Origin: Amphibalanus amphitrite
Taxonomy: Eukaryota; Arthropoda; Thecostraca; Balanomorpha; Balanidae
DNA: 64,000 nt
Direction of reading: 5' to 3'
NCBI RefSeq assembly: GCF_019059575.1
Contig: NW_024883049.1
Coordinates: 79,691-143,690 of the forward strand
Under the pieces are notes generated by a model that was not told the DNA's origin, made no database searches, and worked only from the letters and a program-made list of their open reading frames with translations. Position numbers and translations under genes: made by a program. The first letter of the stretch is position 1. Every line of letters starts with the position of its first letter. Positions 11,452 through 24,047 of this stretch are shown here, one piece after another.

Positions 11452-13277
11452 GCAAGCACCTTTGTAAACGCAGCAAAAACCCCCGTCGCCAAACGAAAGG
11501 ATGAGCCTTGCACGTGCAGACCGGAGTCGGTGTGCTACGAACTGACGTGCACGGCACCCTATTCGCCGGTCTATAGCGGTGTGCCAAATTTGAGTGCAAT
11601 CGACCCGGCCGTTTTCTAGATCTGGAAGCAACACCCTGCACGTGCGCACGTGCAGCCTGGGCCCCAATTGACTTTTGCACGGCACTCTATTCGCCGGTCT
11701 CTAGCGGTGTACCGAATTTAATCTGAATCGGCCCAGCCGTTTCCAAGATCCATGGAAGCGACCCCTACACGTGCGCACGTGCAGCTGCACCCCAACCGTG
11801 GCACATGGAAATACATACTAACTGACTTGTGCACGGCACCCTACTAACCAGTCTCTAGTGGTATGCCAAATTTGAGCACAGTCGGCCCGGCCGTTCTCGA
11901 GATCTGGAAGCGTCGTCCTGCACGTGCGCACGTGCAAAATGAGTCCCATCTGATTTGTGCACGGCACCCTACTCGCCGATCCCTAACGGTGTGCCCAACT
12001 TTGATCACAATCGGCCCAGCCGTTCTCGAGATCTGGAAGCGTCACCCTGCCCGTGTGCACGTGCAGCGGCACCCCAACCGTGACACATGGAAATGCATTG
12101 CGCGGCGGGTGTCTACAACCATGCCAAGTCTCAGTGCAATCGGCAAACTAACTACAGAGTTATTAGACTTGTAACCGAACTGACACCTCTTCGTTTTGCA
12201 CGTGGCACGTGCATTAGGGGTCACCCATACGCATCGAGAGTAGCACACTACGTTTGGGAAAGGAAGAAACTATCCCACACAAAAGACCGCGAGTGAATCG
12301 GTCCTGTGGTTGCAGAGATATAAGGTTTGTAAAGGCACCCCCCGGCGGCCTACTGCTAATATTTAGCAATAATCAATGTCGCGTCCGCACATGGGAGGTG
12401 TCCCCTTCACCTGTTCGTATATTTTAATGTGGTTGGGTTCAAGTCACAGTCGAGCCCTGCTTTTTTACAACTTTTCTTGAAAACGGCACACCGTGCAGTG
12501 ACGTTCTATACATCAGTGGAAAGAGCATCAAAAGTTGTATATTATATTAACTTTTCACCTATATATATTACTAACGATAAAAGTTATAGAGGAATAAAGA
12601 CGCACCCATTGACTTTCCATGTTAAAAATTTTCATTTTCAAACGAACTTTATTAGAAAAAACGATTTCTGCCAGCTCAACGAAGCATACCAGCATGTACT
12701 ATGCTCCTTTCTCTACAAGGTATAAGAGTTTGGGCGAAATCTATCTCTAAAATTTTGTACAAAGATCGAATGAAAATGTCTCTGCAAAGTCTCGACATCG
12801 CCGTCCATTGACTTAACATGGGACACAGCAAAATTCCAACTTTGACCTCGTGCAAAGACACGTTCCGAGATTCTGAGGGGTATACAGCGCACACTGACGT
12901 GTACCCAAACGTGTTTGCTATAAAATGCTGGGAAGAAAACCACCTCTTCCTTGGCTCGTTTTTTCCGCTATTGGCGATCGCGCAAAAAGTGTCCAAAACC
13001 CCGTTCACTTAACATGGGGAAAATGGAATCGCACGTGCCACGCGCAAACGAATTCTTAGCGAGTAGTGACCGGTGCCATCAGGTAGATCGCCTCCGGGAG
13101 CCCATACCCTGAACTTTTTACGAAGATTGAGCGATTCGTCTAGGCCCCACCCAAAATGTCTCGATTCGCTGCCAGACTTGCAAAACATAGCCCGGAGAAC
13201 GACCGCTCCGGTTGTTTTTCAATAGAAAAACACAATTCTAACGAATAGTGTTTGTCTTTTCAAACAACCTGCGGTTA
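11402..13277. repeat. Array unit 8, reaches the hairpin end (1876 bp)
   Basis: Begins with the CCAGCATCTGCGATGCTGG hairpin and an inverted copy of the terminus at 11436-11451. It is followed by modules, spacer and right body, and is among the best candidates for a full-length copy without secondary insertion. Confidence 0.87.
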
Positions 13278-13574
13278 ACCAGCATCTGCGATGCTGGGCT
13301 CCGCATCGCGGGACCGCAGGTTGTTTGAGCAAGCACCTCTGTAACGCCGCCAAAACACCCGCCGCCAAACGAGAGGATGAGCCTTGCACGTGCAGACCAG
13401 AGTGGGTGTGCTACGAACTGACGTGCACTGCACTCTAACCTCTGTAACCCACTCACCCGTGCACGCAGCAAAAACGCCCGCCGCCAAACGGAGGACGAGC
13501 CTTGCACGTGCAGACCCGAGTGGGTGTGCTACGAACCGACGTGCACGACACTACTAACCGCTATCATCGTGCTT

Positions 13575-14318
13575 ACCTTGCTAAGGCGCGTCGAATGATA
13601 TTTTTTTTGTTTGGTTTAGGTCAACCTAAGGTATTGACCTCGGGTCAAGGGCAGGTCAGAGCCCCTCAGGTCATGAGGCTGGTCGAAGGAGGTCATATCG
13701 CATACCATTTGATTCGGCAGGTCTTTCAGAGTCCATTTGTAGCTTTTTCGACTCCCTAGCTCAATTTTAGCAGGAGTTATTGACAGAAAACTCCTTTGAC
13801 TATAGTGACGTCATAAATGACGTTACGCAATGTCAACAATTAAAAATAGAACATTGGACCTTGCAAGGAATGCATGAAATCACGATTTCATGCGCTTGAG
13901 ATAGTTTTAGATCATTTCCAGCGCCAAAATACCAGTTTTCATATTTCCCCATTGACTTATAATAGTGAGGTCACATGACCGACCTGACCTCATGTGACCT
14001 TTGAAAAATACGAGTTATACAAGTTGGACATCCTGGGAGGCTACTACGTCCTGTAAGTTTCATCTTTCTGTGAAAGTTCCTCTGGTACTGAGGGCGGTGC
14101 GAAGTTGCGACCTCTGAGGACAGTGCAGAAGTTCACTTATGACGTCATAGGTCAGTGACCTTACGTAACCAGAAAATGTGGTCGAAGTCATAAGATCCGG
14201 CTTAAATCATAGGTTAGGTATTCCAAGTTTCAGCACTTTTGTCTCCGGCGTGTCCCGAGCTATCACGAAAAACCCTATGGGAAGAGGCGGGTGCTGCCCC
14301 TCTGCCGGCGAGGGTTAA
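13575..14318. repeat. AGGTCA-rich element inside unit 9
   Basis: Shares TCGAATGATAT near its left edge, GGAGGTCATATCGC, TAGTGACGTCATAAATGA and CGCCAAAATA-CAGTTTTCAT with 44190-45125. It ends at GCGAGGGTTAA on a TTAA. Nuclear-receptor half-sites (AGGTCA and complement) recur throughout. No coding capacity is seen. Confidence 0.72.
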
Positions 14319-14900
14319 TCAATATTGACGCAATGGTGACGTCACGGTCGCCGTCGACGTCACCATTCGAATCAGAGTCATTGAATTGTGCCGAATATCA
14401 AGTTTAAGATTGATGCTTCAACGGATCTGTATATCAGTCGAAAACACCTTACATTCCTTTTTACTCGCTAGATGGCAGAAGCGTCAAACGCCTGAATGTA
14501 TGCTGTGCCGCAATGCCGGCTCTATTGTATATAACCGCCTAAATAAATGGCGGAGTAATGAGGGATCCGGGAAAACCACTATCTCTTTAGAACTGATGAC
14601 TCGCACGAGACTGGAGCTTTTGAGGACGATTATCGAGTATGGTAAATGCGTCTGGCATTTTAGCCAAACATTCCGTTTTACTCGCTAGATGACGCAGAAG
14701 TGTCAAACGCCTGAAAGCATGTTGCGCCGGAGTGCCACCTCTTCTGTATGCAGCCGCATGGATGAAGATTTAAGCGCAATTGGCGCAGCCGTTCTCGCCG
14801 GTGTGTGCCTACATAGAGGTCCAACCATGCCGCTGAAATTGATCTATCATACAAAGCTTTATAACAATGCGCGTAGTGATTTTCTTAACAAACGCAAAAA
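14319..14900. repeat. TCAATATTGACG block, copy 3
   Basis: Best preserved copy of the block, with GTGACGTCAC and CGACGTCACC palindromic CRE-like motifs, and two ~220-bp direct subrepeats starting TTTTACTCGCTAGATG. Confidence 0.8.
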
Positions 14901-15140
14901 AGCTAATAGGTGTGGCTAAAAACACCTTCGCCCCACTCGGGCGGAGGTTAATGTGTTTTGGTAGCAAACTCGCCGATTGTTCCCTGTTCGAGTCTTCTAC
15001 TGCAATCACAAACACATTTCGATTCGCGGCCAACCATGCAAAACATAGCCCGGTGAAGGACTGCTCCGGTTGTTTTTTTCAATAGAAAAGCACAATTCTA
15101 ACGAATGGTGTTTGTCTAATGAAGAAACAACCTGCGGTTA

Positions 15141-16948
15141 CCCGCCGCCAAACGAGAGGATGAGATTGGCACGTGCAGACCGGAGTGGGTGTGCTACGAA
15201 CTGACGAACAGGACACTCTACTAACCACTCTAGCGGTGTGCAAAATTTGAGTGCAATCGGCCCGGCCATTTTCGAGATATTGAAGCGGCACCCTTCACGT
15301 GCGCACGTGCAAGCTGGGTCCCAACTGACTTGTGCACGGCACTCTAGTTGCCGGTCTCTAGCGGTGTACCGAATTTAAGCTCAATCGGCCCAGCCGTTTT
15401 CAAGATCCGGAAGCGACCCCTACAAGTGCGCACGTGCAGTTGCACCCCAACCGTGACACATGAATATACATACTAACTGACTTGTGCACAGCACCCTACT
15501 AACCAGTCTCTAAAGGTGTGCCGAACTTGAATGCAATCGGCCAAGCCGTTCCTGAGATCTGGAAACGTCACCCTGCACGTGCGCACGTGCAACTTGGGGC
15601 CCAGCTGACCTGTGGAAGGCACCATACTGCGCGGTCTCTAGCGGTGTGCCAAATCTAAGCACAATCGGCCCGGCCGTTCTCGAGATCTGGAAGCGTCACC
15701 CTGCACGTGCGCACGTGCAGTTGCACCCCAGCCGTAGCACATGGAAAGGCATGGTCCGGCGGGTGCCTACATCCTTGTGTATGTAGTTTCAGCAGAATCT
15801 CACCAGTAATTACCGTGTTATTGTCATCACAACAAAAGTGACCCCTCTCCGTTTTACACGTGTCACGTGCAGTAGGGGTCACCCGCATGCTTCGTCCATA
15901 GTAAAATACTTCTCCGGAAGGGTATACGCAACCCCATACAAAAAACCGCAAGTGTATCGGTCCAGCGGTTGCGGAGATAGGTCGTACAAAAACGTCCTCA
16001 CGGCTGCCGGCCGCTAATATTCAGCATTAAATTCGTGTCGCATCCTTCTATGGGAGGTATCCCCGTCACCTGTTCGTATACTGTCTGAGTCAAGACCATA
16101 TATAGGTTTGAGCTCAAATCTCGGTAATGTCGTGCTTTTTAACTTAATTCCTCAAAAACGGCACGACGTGCAATAACGTTCTATATATCATTGGAAAGAG
16201 CATCAAAAGTTGTATAACCTATCAACTTTTCACTTAAATATATCTCAAATGTAAAAAGTTATTAAGCAACAAAGACGCTCCCATTGACTTTCCATGTTAA
16301 ATTTTTTCATTTGTAAAGAAGCCTAAAGACAACAAACGAATTCTGACAGCTTAACGAAACATAACAACATGTTCTATGGTCTTTTCTCAACAAGTTCTGA
16401 AAGTTTAAACAAAATCGTATCATATAATTTTGTACAATGAACGAATGAAAATGTCTCTGCAAAAACGCCCATTGACTTAATTAACATGGGGAGCGAAAAA
16501 AGTTCAACTTTGACCTCGTGCAAAGACACGTTACGAAATTCTGAGGGGTATAGTACGGCGCACACTAGCGTGTACCCAAACGTGTTTGCCATAAAATTCT
16601 AGGAAGAAAACCACCTGCTTCTTGGCTCGTTTTCCCGCTATTGGCGATCGCGCAAAAAAGTGTCCAAAACCCCATTGACTTAACATGGGGAAAATGAAAT
16701 CGCACGTGCCACGTGCCACGAGGTTTAAAGCGAGTAGCGACCGGTGCCATCAGGTAGCTCGCCTGCGGGAGCCCATACCCTGAAATTTTTACGAAGATTG
16801 AGCGATTCGTTTAGGAGAGGCTCAACTTGTCTCGATTCGCTGCCAGACATGCAAAACATAGCCCGGAGAAGGACCGCTCCGGTTGTTTTTCAATAGAAAA
16901 ACACAATTCTAACGAATAGTGTTTGTCTTTTCAAACAACCTGCGGTTA
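15141..16948. repeat. Array unit 10 (1808 bp)
   Basis: Starts at CCCGCCGCCAAACGAGAGG, then four modules, spacer and right body. It also shows the empty site of the 798-bp insertion (16081-16110, GACCATATATAGG). Confidence 0.85.
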
Positions 16949-17480
16949 CCTACCAAGACACGTGGAAATGCATCGCCTGGAATGTGTCTACCTCCATGCC
17001 AAGTTTTAGCGCAATCGGCCCAGTAATTACCGCGAGCTATTGCACTTATTACAAAACAGGCACCTCTTGGCTTTGCACGTGGAACGTGCGTTAGGGGTCA
17101 CCCATATGCATCGAGAGTAGCACACTATGTGAAAGAAGGAAAAAAGCTACCCAACACAAAAAACCGCACGTGTATCAGCCCAGTGGTTGCCGAGATATAA
17201 GTCGTACAAAAACGTCCCCACGGCGGCCGGCCGCTATTTAGCAGTAAAATCGTGTCGCATCCTTCTATGGGAGGTATCCCCGTCACCTGTTCGTATACTG
17301 TCTGAGCAAAGACCATACGTTACGGTCCAAACTCCATAGTGAGGCGGACATACGAATTTACGAGAGTTTAGCGACGAAATGATTCACTTAATTGTTAAGT
17401 AATGGGTACCATTAGGTAGACCATAAATTTTATCTAGCATCTCACCGTAGATGCAGTAAAAAGTGCTTTACTTTTCAATG

Positions 17481-17515
17481 TATATAAAGACTTGCTCAGC
17501 TCAATCAGTTCACTC
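17481..17515 (+). promoter_or_regulatory. Putative TATA box and TCAGT initiator inside the 798-bp element
   Basis: TATATAAAG at 17481-17489 is followed about 25 bp later by ATCAGTTC, matching the arthropod-type initiator TCAGT at roughly the expected spacing. The same pair is at 20156, 22572, 24681 and 32839. This is a sequence match only; transcription is not shown. Confidence 0.5.
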
Positions 17516-17536
17516 TGTATTGGCTCAAGCCGTATC

Positions 17537-17830
17537 ATGCGAACGCAATGCAAACTAGAGCACCGACAGCGCAGCGCTCCCCAACTCACTGCTCGCCCAG
17601 TCCACCCGGGCCGCCGCCACGACGACCCCCCGCAAGTAGGCATCCCGCACTGCACCGACAGCCGCGGGCGACCAGCTGACCGGCCAGCTGACCGGCCAGC
17701 AGCCGGCGGGCGGCAGGGCGCGGATGGCCGACCCGCCGGCGCGGCGAGGGAGGGGAGGAACGCAGCTGAAAGACCCGACTACATATATATCAAAGAAACA
17801 TTATATGTAATCATCGATGACGCGACATAA
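17537..17830 (+). other. 98-codon open frame downstream of the TATA/Inr pair (doubtful)
   Basis: ATG at 17537 begins a proline/arginine-rich frame containing a tandem RPAD repeat from duplicated GACCGGCCAGCT DNA, ending after YIKETLYVIIDDAT. It is conserved in units 12-14 (20212-20505, 22628-22921, 24737-25030) but frameshifted in unit 20 by an added C. I recognise no family; GC-rich DNA easily yields such frames. Confidence 0.2.
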
Positions 17831-18956
17831 ATCTGCTTTATTGGGGTTAGCGGTGTAGTCTGTGATGCCATCACAATGAAAATAGGCGCCTAGTTTTGTA
17901 CAGCATCAAATTCTGATTCCATAACGACTCTCGCTAGTCCATTTTCAATTGTAAATAAGCCTTTTATTGCGATGCAAAGTCCCGAAATGGTGCCGACGGC
18001 GGCCGGTCCCCCGATGGTACCATACCATAGATGGTAAACAGGTTAGTTCACATTCCCGCCGCTATGCGGGCGGCGGCGGCGCCACCTGTCCTCGTGTCCG
18101 CCTGACACCGTAACGATATAGGTCTGAGCTCAAATCTCGGTAATGTCGTGCTTTTTTACTATATTTCTCAAAAACGGCACCACGTGCAATAAAGTTGTAT
18201 ATATCATTGGAAAGAGCATCAAAAGTTGTATAAAATATCAACTTTTCACTTGAATATGTCTTCAAGGTACAAAGTTATTAAGCACCAAAGACGCTCCCAT
18301 TGACTTTCCATGTTAAAATTTTTCATTTTTAAAGAAGCCTAAAGACAACAAACGAATTTGCACAGCTTAAAGAAGCATAACAACATGTTCTATGGTCTTT
18401 TCTCAACAAGTCCTGAAAGTTTAAACAAAATCGTATCATATAATTTTGTACAATGAGCGAATGAAAAAGTCTCTGCAAAAACGCCCATTGACTTAACATG
18501 GGGAGCGAAAAAAGTTCAACTTTGACCTCGTGCAAAGACACGTTACGAAGTTCTGAGGGGTATACGGAGCACACTAGCGTGTACCTGAACGTGTTTGCCA
18601 TAAAATGCTGGGAAGAAAACCACCTCCTTCTTGGCTCGTTTTTCCGCTATTCCCGATCGCGCAAAAAGTGTCCAAAACCCCGTTGACTTAACATGGGGAA
18701 AATGGAATCGCACGTGCCACGTGCCACGAGGTTTTAAGCGAGTAGCGACCGGTGCCAACAGGTAGATCGCCTGCGGGAGCCCATACACTGAAATTTTTAA
18801 GAAAATCGAGCCACAAGTTTAGGCCTGACCCAAGTTGCCCCAATTCGCGGCCAGACTTGCAAAACATAGCCCGGAGAAGGACCGCTCCGGTTGTTTTTCA
18901 ATAGAAAAACACAATTCTAACGAATAGTGTTTGTCTTTTCAAACAACCTGCGGTTA

Positions 18957-21631
18957 CCGGCATCTGCGATGCCGGGCTCCGCATCGCGGGACCGCAGGTT
19001 GTTTGAGCAAGCACCTTTGTAAACGCAGCAAAAACGCCCGCCACCAAACGAGAGGATGAGCCTTGCACGTGCAGACCGCAGTCGGTGTGCTACGGACTGA
19101 CGTGCACGGCACCCTATTCGTCGGTCTATAGCGGTGTGCCAAATTTGAGTGCAATCGACCCGGCCGTTTTCGAGATCTGGAAGCGACACCCTGCACGTGC
19201 GCACGTGCAGCCTAGGCCCCAATTGACTTGTGCACGGCACTATTCGCCGGTTTCTAGCGGTGTACCAAATTGGAGCTCAATCAGCCCCGTCAATTTCAAG
19301 ATCTGGAAGCGACCCCTACACGTGCGCTGGTGCAACTGCACCCCAACCGTGGCACATGAAAATACATACTAACTGACTTGTGCACGGCACCCTACTAACC
19401 AGTCTCTAGCGGTATGCCAAATTTCAGCAGAGTCGGCCCAGCCGTTCTTGAGATCTGGAAGCGTCAGCCTGCACGTGCGCACGTGCATAGCGGGTCCCAT
19501 CTGACTTGTGCACGGCACCCTACTTACCAGCCTCTAGCGGTGTGCCAAGTTTGATCACAATCGGCCCAGCCGTTCTCGACATCTGGAAGCGTCACCCTGC
19601 CCGTGCGCACGTGCAGTTGCACCCCTACCAAGACACGTGGAAATGCATCGCCTGGAATGTGTCTACCTCCATGCCAAGTTTTAGCGCAATCGGCCCAGTA
19701 ATTACCGCGAGCTATTGCACTTATTACAAAACAGGCACCTCTTGGCTTTGCACGTGGAACGTGCGTTAGGGGTCACCCATATGCATCGAGAGTAGCACAC
19801 TATGTGAAAGAAGGAAAAAAGCTACCCAACACAAAAAACCGCACGTGTATCAGCCCAGTGGTTGCCGAGATATAAGTCGTACAAAAACGTCCCCACGGCG
19901 GCCGGCCGCTATTTAGCAGTAAAATCGTGTCGCATCCTTCTATGGGAGGTATCCCCGTCACCTGTTCGTATACTGTCTGAGCAAAGACCATACGTTACGG
20001 TCCAAACTCCATAGTGAGGCGGACATACGAATTTACGAGAGTTTAGCGACGAAATGATTCACTTAATTGTTAAGTAATGGGTACCATTAGGTAGACCATA
20101 AATTTTATCTAGCATCTCACCGTAGATGCAGTAAAAAGTGCTTTACTTTTCAATGTATATAAAGACTTGCTCAGCTCAATCAGTTCACTCTGTATTGGCT
20201 CAAGCCGTATCATGCGAACGCAATGCAAACTAGAGCACCGACAGCGCAGCGCTCCCCATCTCACTGCTCGCCCAGTCCACCCGGGCCGCCGCCACGACGG
20301 CCCCCCGCAAGTAGGCATCCCGCACTGCACCGACAGCCGCGGGCGACCAGCTGACCGGCCAGCTGACCGGCCAGCAGCCGGCGGGCGGCAGGGCGCGGAT
20401 GGCCGACCCGCCGGCGCGGCGAGGGAGGGGAGGAACGCAGCTGAAAGACCCGACTACATATATATCAAAGAAACATTATATGTAATCATCGATGACGCGA
20501 CATAAATCTGCTTTATTGGGGTTAGCGGTGTAGTCTGTGATGCCATCACAATGAAAATAGGCGCCTAGTTTTGTACAGCATCAAATTCTGATTCCATAAC
20601 GACTCTCGCTAGTCCATTTTCAATTGTAAATAAGCCTTTTATTGCGATGCAAAGTCCCGAAATGGTGCCGACGGCGGCCGGTCCCCCGATGGTACCATAC
20701 CATAGATGGTAAACAGGTTAGTTCACATTCCCGCCGCTATGCGGGCGGCGGCGGCGCCACCTGTCCTCGTGTCCGCCTGACACCGTAACGATATAGGTCT
20801 GAGCTCAAATCTCGGTAATGTCGTGCTTTTTTACTATATTTCTCAAAAACGGCACCACGTGCAATAAAGTTGTATATATCATTGGAAAGAGCATCAAAAG
20901 TTGTATAAAATATCAACTTTTCACTTGAATATGTCTTCAAGGTACAAAGTTATTAAGCACCAAAGACGCTCCCATTGACTTTCCATGTTAAAATTTTTCA
21001 TTTTTAAAGAAGCCTAAAGACAACAAACGAATTTGCACAGCTTAAAGAAGCATAACAACATGTTCTATGGTCTTTTCTCAACAAGTCCTGAAAGTTTAAA
21101 CAAAATCGTATCATATAATTTTGTACAATGAGCGAATGAAAAAGTCTCTGCAAAAACGCCCATTGACTTAACATGGGGAGCGAAAAAAGTTCAACTTTGA
21201 CCTCGTGCAAAGACACGTTACGAAGTTCTGAGGGGTATACGGAGCACACTAGCGTGTACCTGAACGTGTTTGCCATAAAATGCTGGGAAGAAAACCACCT
21301 CCTTCTTGGCTCGTTTTCCCGCTATTCGCGATCGCGCAAAAAGTGTTCAAAACCCCATTGACTTAACATGGGGAAAATGGAATCGCACGTGCCACGTGCC
21401 ACGAGGTTTTAAGCGAGTAGCGACCGGTGCCAACAGGTAGATCGCCTGCGGGAGCCCATACACTGAAATTTTTAAGAAAATCGAGCCACAAGTTTAGGCC
21501 TGACCCAAGTTGCCCCAATTCGCGGCCAGACATGCAAAACATAGCCCGGAGAAGGACCGCTCCGGTTGTTTTTCAATAGAAAAACACAATTCTAACGAAT
21601 AGTGTTTGTCTTTTCAAACAACCTGCGGTTA
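18957..21631. repeat. Array unit 12 (2675 bp), hairpin end plus 798-bp insertion
   Basis: Longest near-identical unit of the 11-14 group. It begins with a hairpin variant, CCGGCATC-TGC-GATGCCGG, in which both stem strands changed together. Modules at 19090-19630 precede the spacer, the 798-bp element and the right body. Confidence 0.88.
19993..20790 (+). mobile_element. 798-bp TIR element, copy in unit 12
   Basis: Same ends, same insertion point and same length as the unit 11 copy, so it was amplified with the array unit rather than inserted independently. Confidence 0.78.
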
Positions 21632-24047
21632 CCCAATTGACTTGTGCACGGCACTCTATTCGCCGGTTTCTAGCGGTGTACCAAATTGGAGCTCAATCAG
21701 CCCCGTCAATTTCAAGATCTGGAAGCGACCCCTACACGTGCGCTGGTGCAACTGCACCCCAACCGTGGCACATGAAAATACATACTAACTGACTTGTGCA
21801 CGGCACCCTACTAACCAGTCTCTAGCGGTATGCCAAATTTCAGCAGAGTCGGCCCAGCCGTTCTTGAGATCTGGAAGCGTCAGCCTGCACGTGCGCACGT
21901 GCATAGCGGGTCCCATCTGACTTGTGCACGGCACCCTACTTACCAGCCTCTAGCGGTGTGCCAAGTTTGATCACAATCGGCCCAGCCGTTCTCGACATCT
22001 GGAAGCGTCACCCTGCCCGTGCGCACGTGCAGTTGCACCCCTACCAAGACACGTGGAAATGCATCGCCTGGAATGTGTCTACCTCCATGCCAAGTTTTAG
22101 CGCAATCGGCCCAGTAATTACCGCGAGCTATTGCACTTATTACAAAACAGGCACCTCTTGGCTTTGCACGTGGAACGTGCGTTAGGGGTCACCCATATGC
22201 ATCGAGAGTAGCACACTATGTGAAAGAAGGAAAAAAGCTACCCAACACAAAAAACCGCACGTGTATCAGCCCAGTGGTTGCCGAGATATAAGTCGTACAA
22301 AAACGTCCCCACGGCGGCCGGCCGCTATTTAGCAGTAAAATCGTGTCGCATCCTTCTATGGGAGGTATCCCCGTCACCTGTTCGTATACTGTCTGAGCAA
22401 AGACCATACGTTACGGTCCAAACTCCATAGTGAGGCGGACATACGAATTTACGAGAGTTTAGCGACGAAATGATTCACTTAATTGTTAAGTAATGGGTAC
22501 CATTAGGTAGACCATAAATTTTATCTAGCATCTCACCGTAGATGCAGTAAAAAGTGCTTTACTTTTCAATGTATATAAAGACTTGCTCAGCTCAATCAGT
22601 TCACTCTGTATTGGCTCAAGCCGTATCATGCGAACGCAATGCAAACTAGAGCACCGACAGCGCAGCGCTCCCCATCTCACTGCTCGCCCAGTCCACCCGG
22701 GCCGCCGCCACGACGGCCCCCCGCAAGTAGGCATCCCGCACTGCACCGACAGCCGCGGGCGACCAGCTGACCGGCCAGCTGACCGGCCAGCAGCCGGCGG
22801 GCGGCAGGGCGCGGATGGCCGACCCGCCGGCGCGGCGAGGGAGGGGAGGAACGCAGCTGAAAGACCCGACTACATATATATCAAAGAAACATTATATGTA
22901 ATCATCGATGACGCGACATAAATCTGCTTTATTGGGGTTAGCGGTGTAGTCTGTGATGCCATCACAATGAAAATAGGCGCCTAGTTTTGTACAGCATCAA
23001 ATTCTGATTCCATAACGACTCTCGCTAGTCCATTTTCAATTGTAAATAAGCCTTTTATTGCGATGCAAAGTCCCGAAATGGTGCCGACGGCGGCCGGTCC
23101 CCCGATGGTACCATACCATAGATGGTAAACAGGTTAGTTCACATTCCCGCCGCTATGCGGGCGGCGGCGGCGCCACCTGTCCTCGTGTCCGCCTGACACC
23201 GTAACGATATAGGTCTGAGCTCAAATCTCGGTAATGTCGTGCTTTTTTACTATATTTCTCAAAAACGGCACCACGTGCAATAAAGTTGTATATATCATTG
23301 GAAAGAGCATCAAAAGTTGTATAAAATATCAACTTTTCACTTGAATATGTCTTCAAGGTACAAAGTTATTAAGCACCAAAGACGCTCCCATTGACTTTCC
23401 ATGTTAAAATTTTTCATTTTTAAACGAGCTTCAAAAGAGCAAACGAATTCTGACAGCTTAACGAAGCATAACACCATGTTCTATGGTCTTTTCTCAACAA
23501 GTCCTGAAAGTTTAAACAAAATCGTATCATATAATTTTGTACAATGAGCGAATGAAAAAGTCTCTGCAAAAACGCCCATTGACTTAACATGGGGAGCGAA
23601 AAAAATTCAACTTTGACCTCGTGCAAAGACACGTTACGAAGTTCTGAGGGGTATACGGCGCACACCAGCGTGTACCCAAACGTGTTTGCCATAAAATGCT
23701 GGGAAGAAAACCACCTCTTCCTTGGCTCGTTTTTCCGCTATTCCCGATCGCGCAAAAAGTGTCCAAAACCCCGTTGACTTAACATGGGGAAAATGGAATC
23801 GCACGTGCCACGTGCCACGAGGTTTTAAGCGAGTAGCGACCGGTGCCAACAGGTAGATCGCCTGCGGGAGCCCATACACTGAACTTTTTAAGAAAATCGA
23901 GCCACAAGTTTAGGCCTGACCCAAGTTGCCCCAATTCGCGGCCAGACATGCAAAACATAGCCCGGAGAAGGACCGCTCCGGTTGTTTTTCAATAGAAAAA
24001 CACAATTCTAACGAATAGTGTTTGTCTTTTCAAACAACCTGCGGTTA
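21632..24047. repeat. Array unit 13 (2416 bp)
   Basis: Near-identical to unit 12 but starts at CCCAATTGACTTGTGCACGG, about 260 bp further in. The CC overlap with the parent is microhomology. Confidence 0.88.
22409..23206 (+). mobile_element. 798-bp TIR element, copy in unit 13
   Basis: Same position and ends as in units 11 and 12; shares with units 12 and 14 the base changes CCATCTCAC and CGACGGCC. Confidence 0.78.

Larger units (their letters stand above)
13278..15140. repeat. Array unit 9, hairpin end plus foreign middle (1863 bp)
   Basis: Begins with the hairpin (13279-13297) and inverted terminus copy (13313-13328). After about 13560 the module region is replaced by an AGGTCA-rich element (13575-14318) followed by the TCAATATTGACG block. 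The right terminus belongs to the TAATGAAGAAAC subfamily seen in unit 6. Confidence 0.82.
17318..18115 (+). mobile_element. 798-bp non-autonomous TIR element in unit 11
   Basis: Inserted in the array sequence GACCATATAGG: left flank ends ATA, right flank restarts ATA, a 3-bp target-site duplication. The ends GTTACGGT and ACCGTAAC are inverted, with a second inverted match AGGCGGACA a little further in. Units 7 and 10 show the empty site. No transposase is encoded. The superfamily is unclear. Confidence 0.78.
16949..18956. repeat. Array unit 11 (2008 bp), carries the 798-bp insertion
   Basis: Starts at CCTACCAAGACACG, which in unit 12 lies after TTGCACC. The body is almost base-for-base the same as units 12-14, indicating recent common origin. 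Confidence 0.87.
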
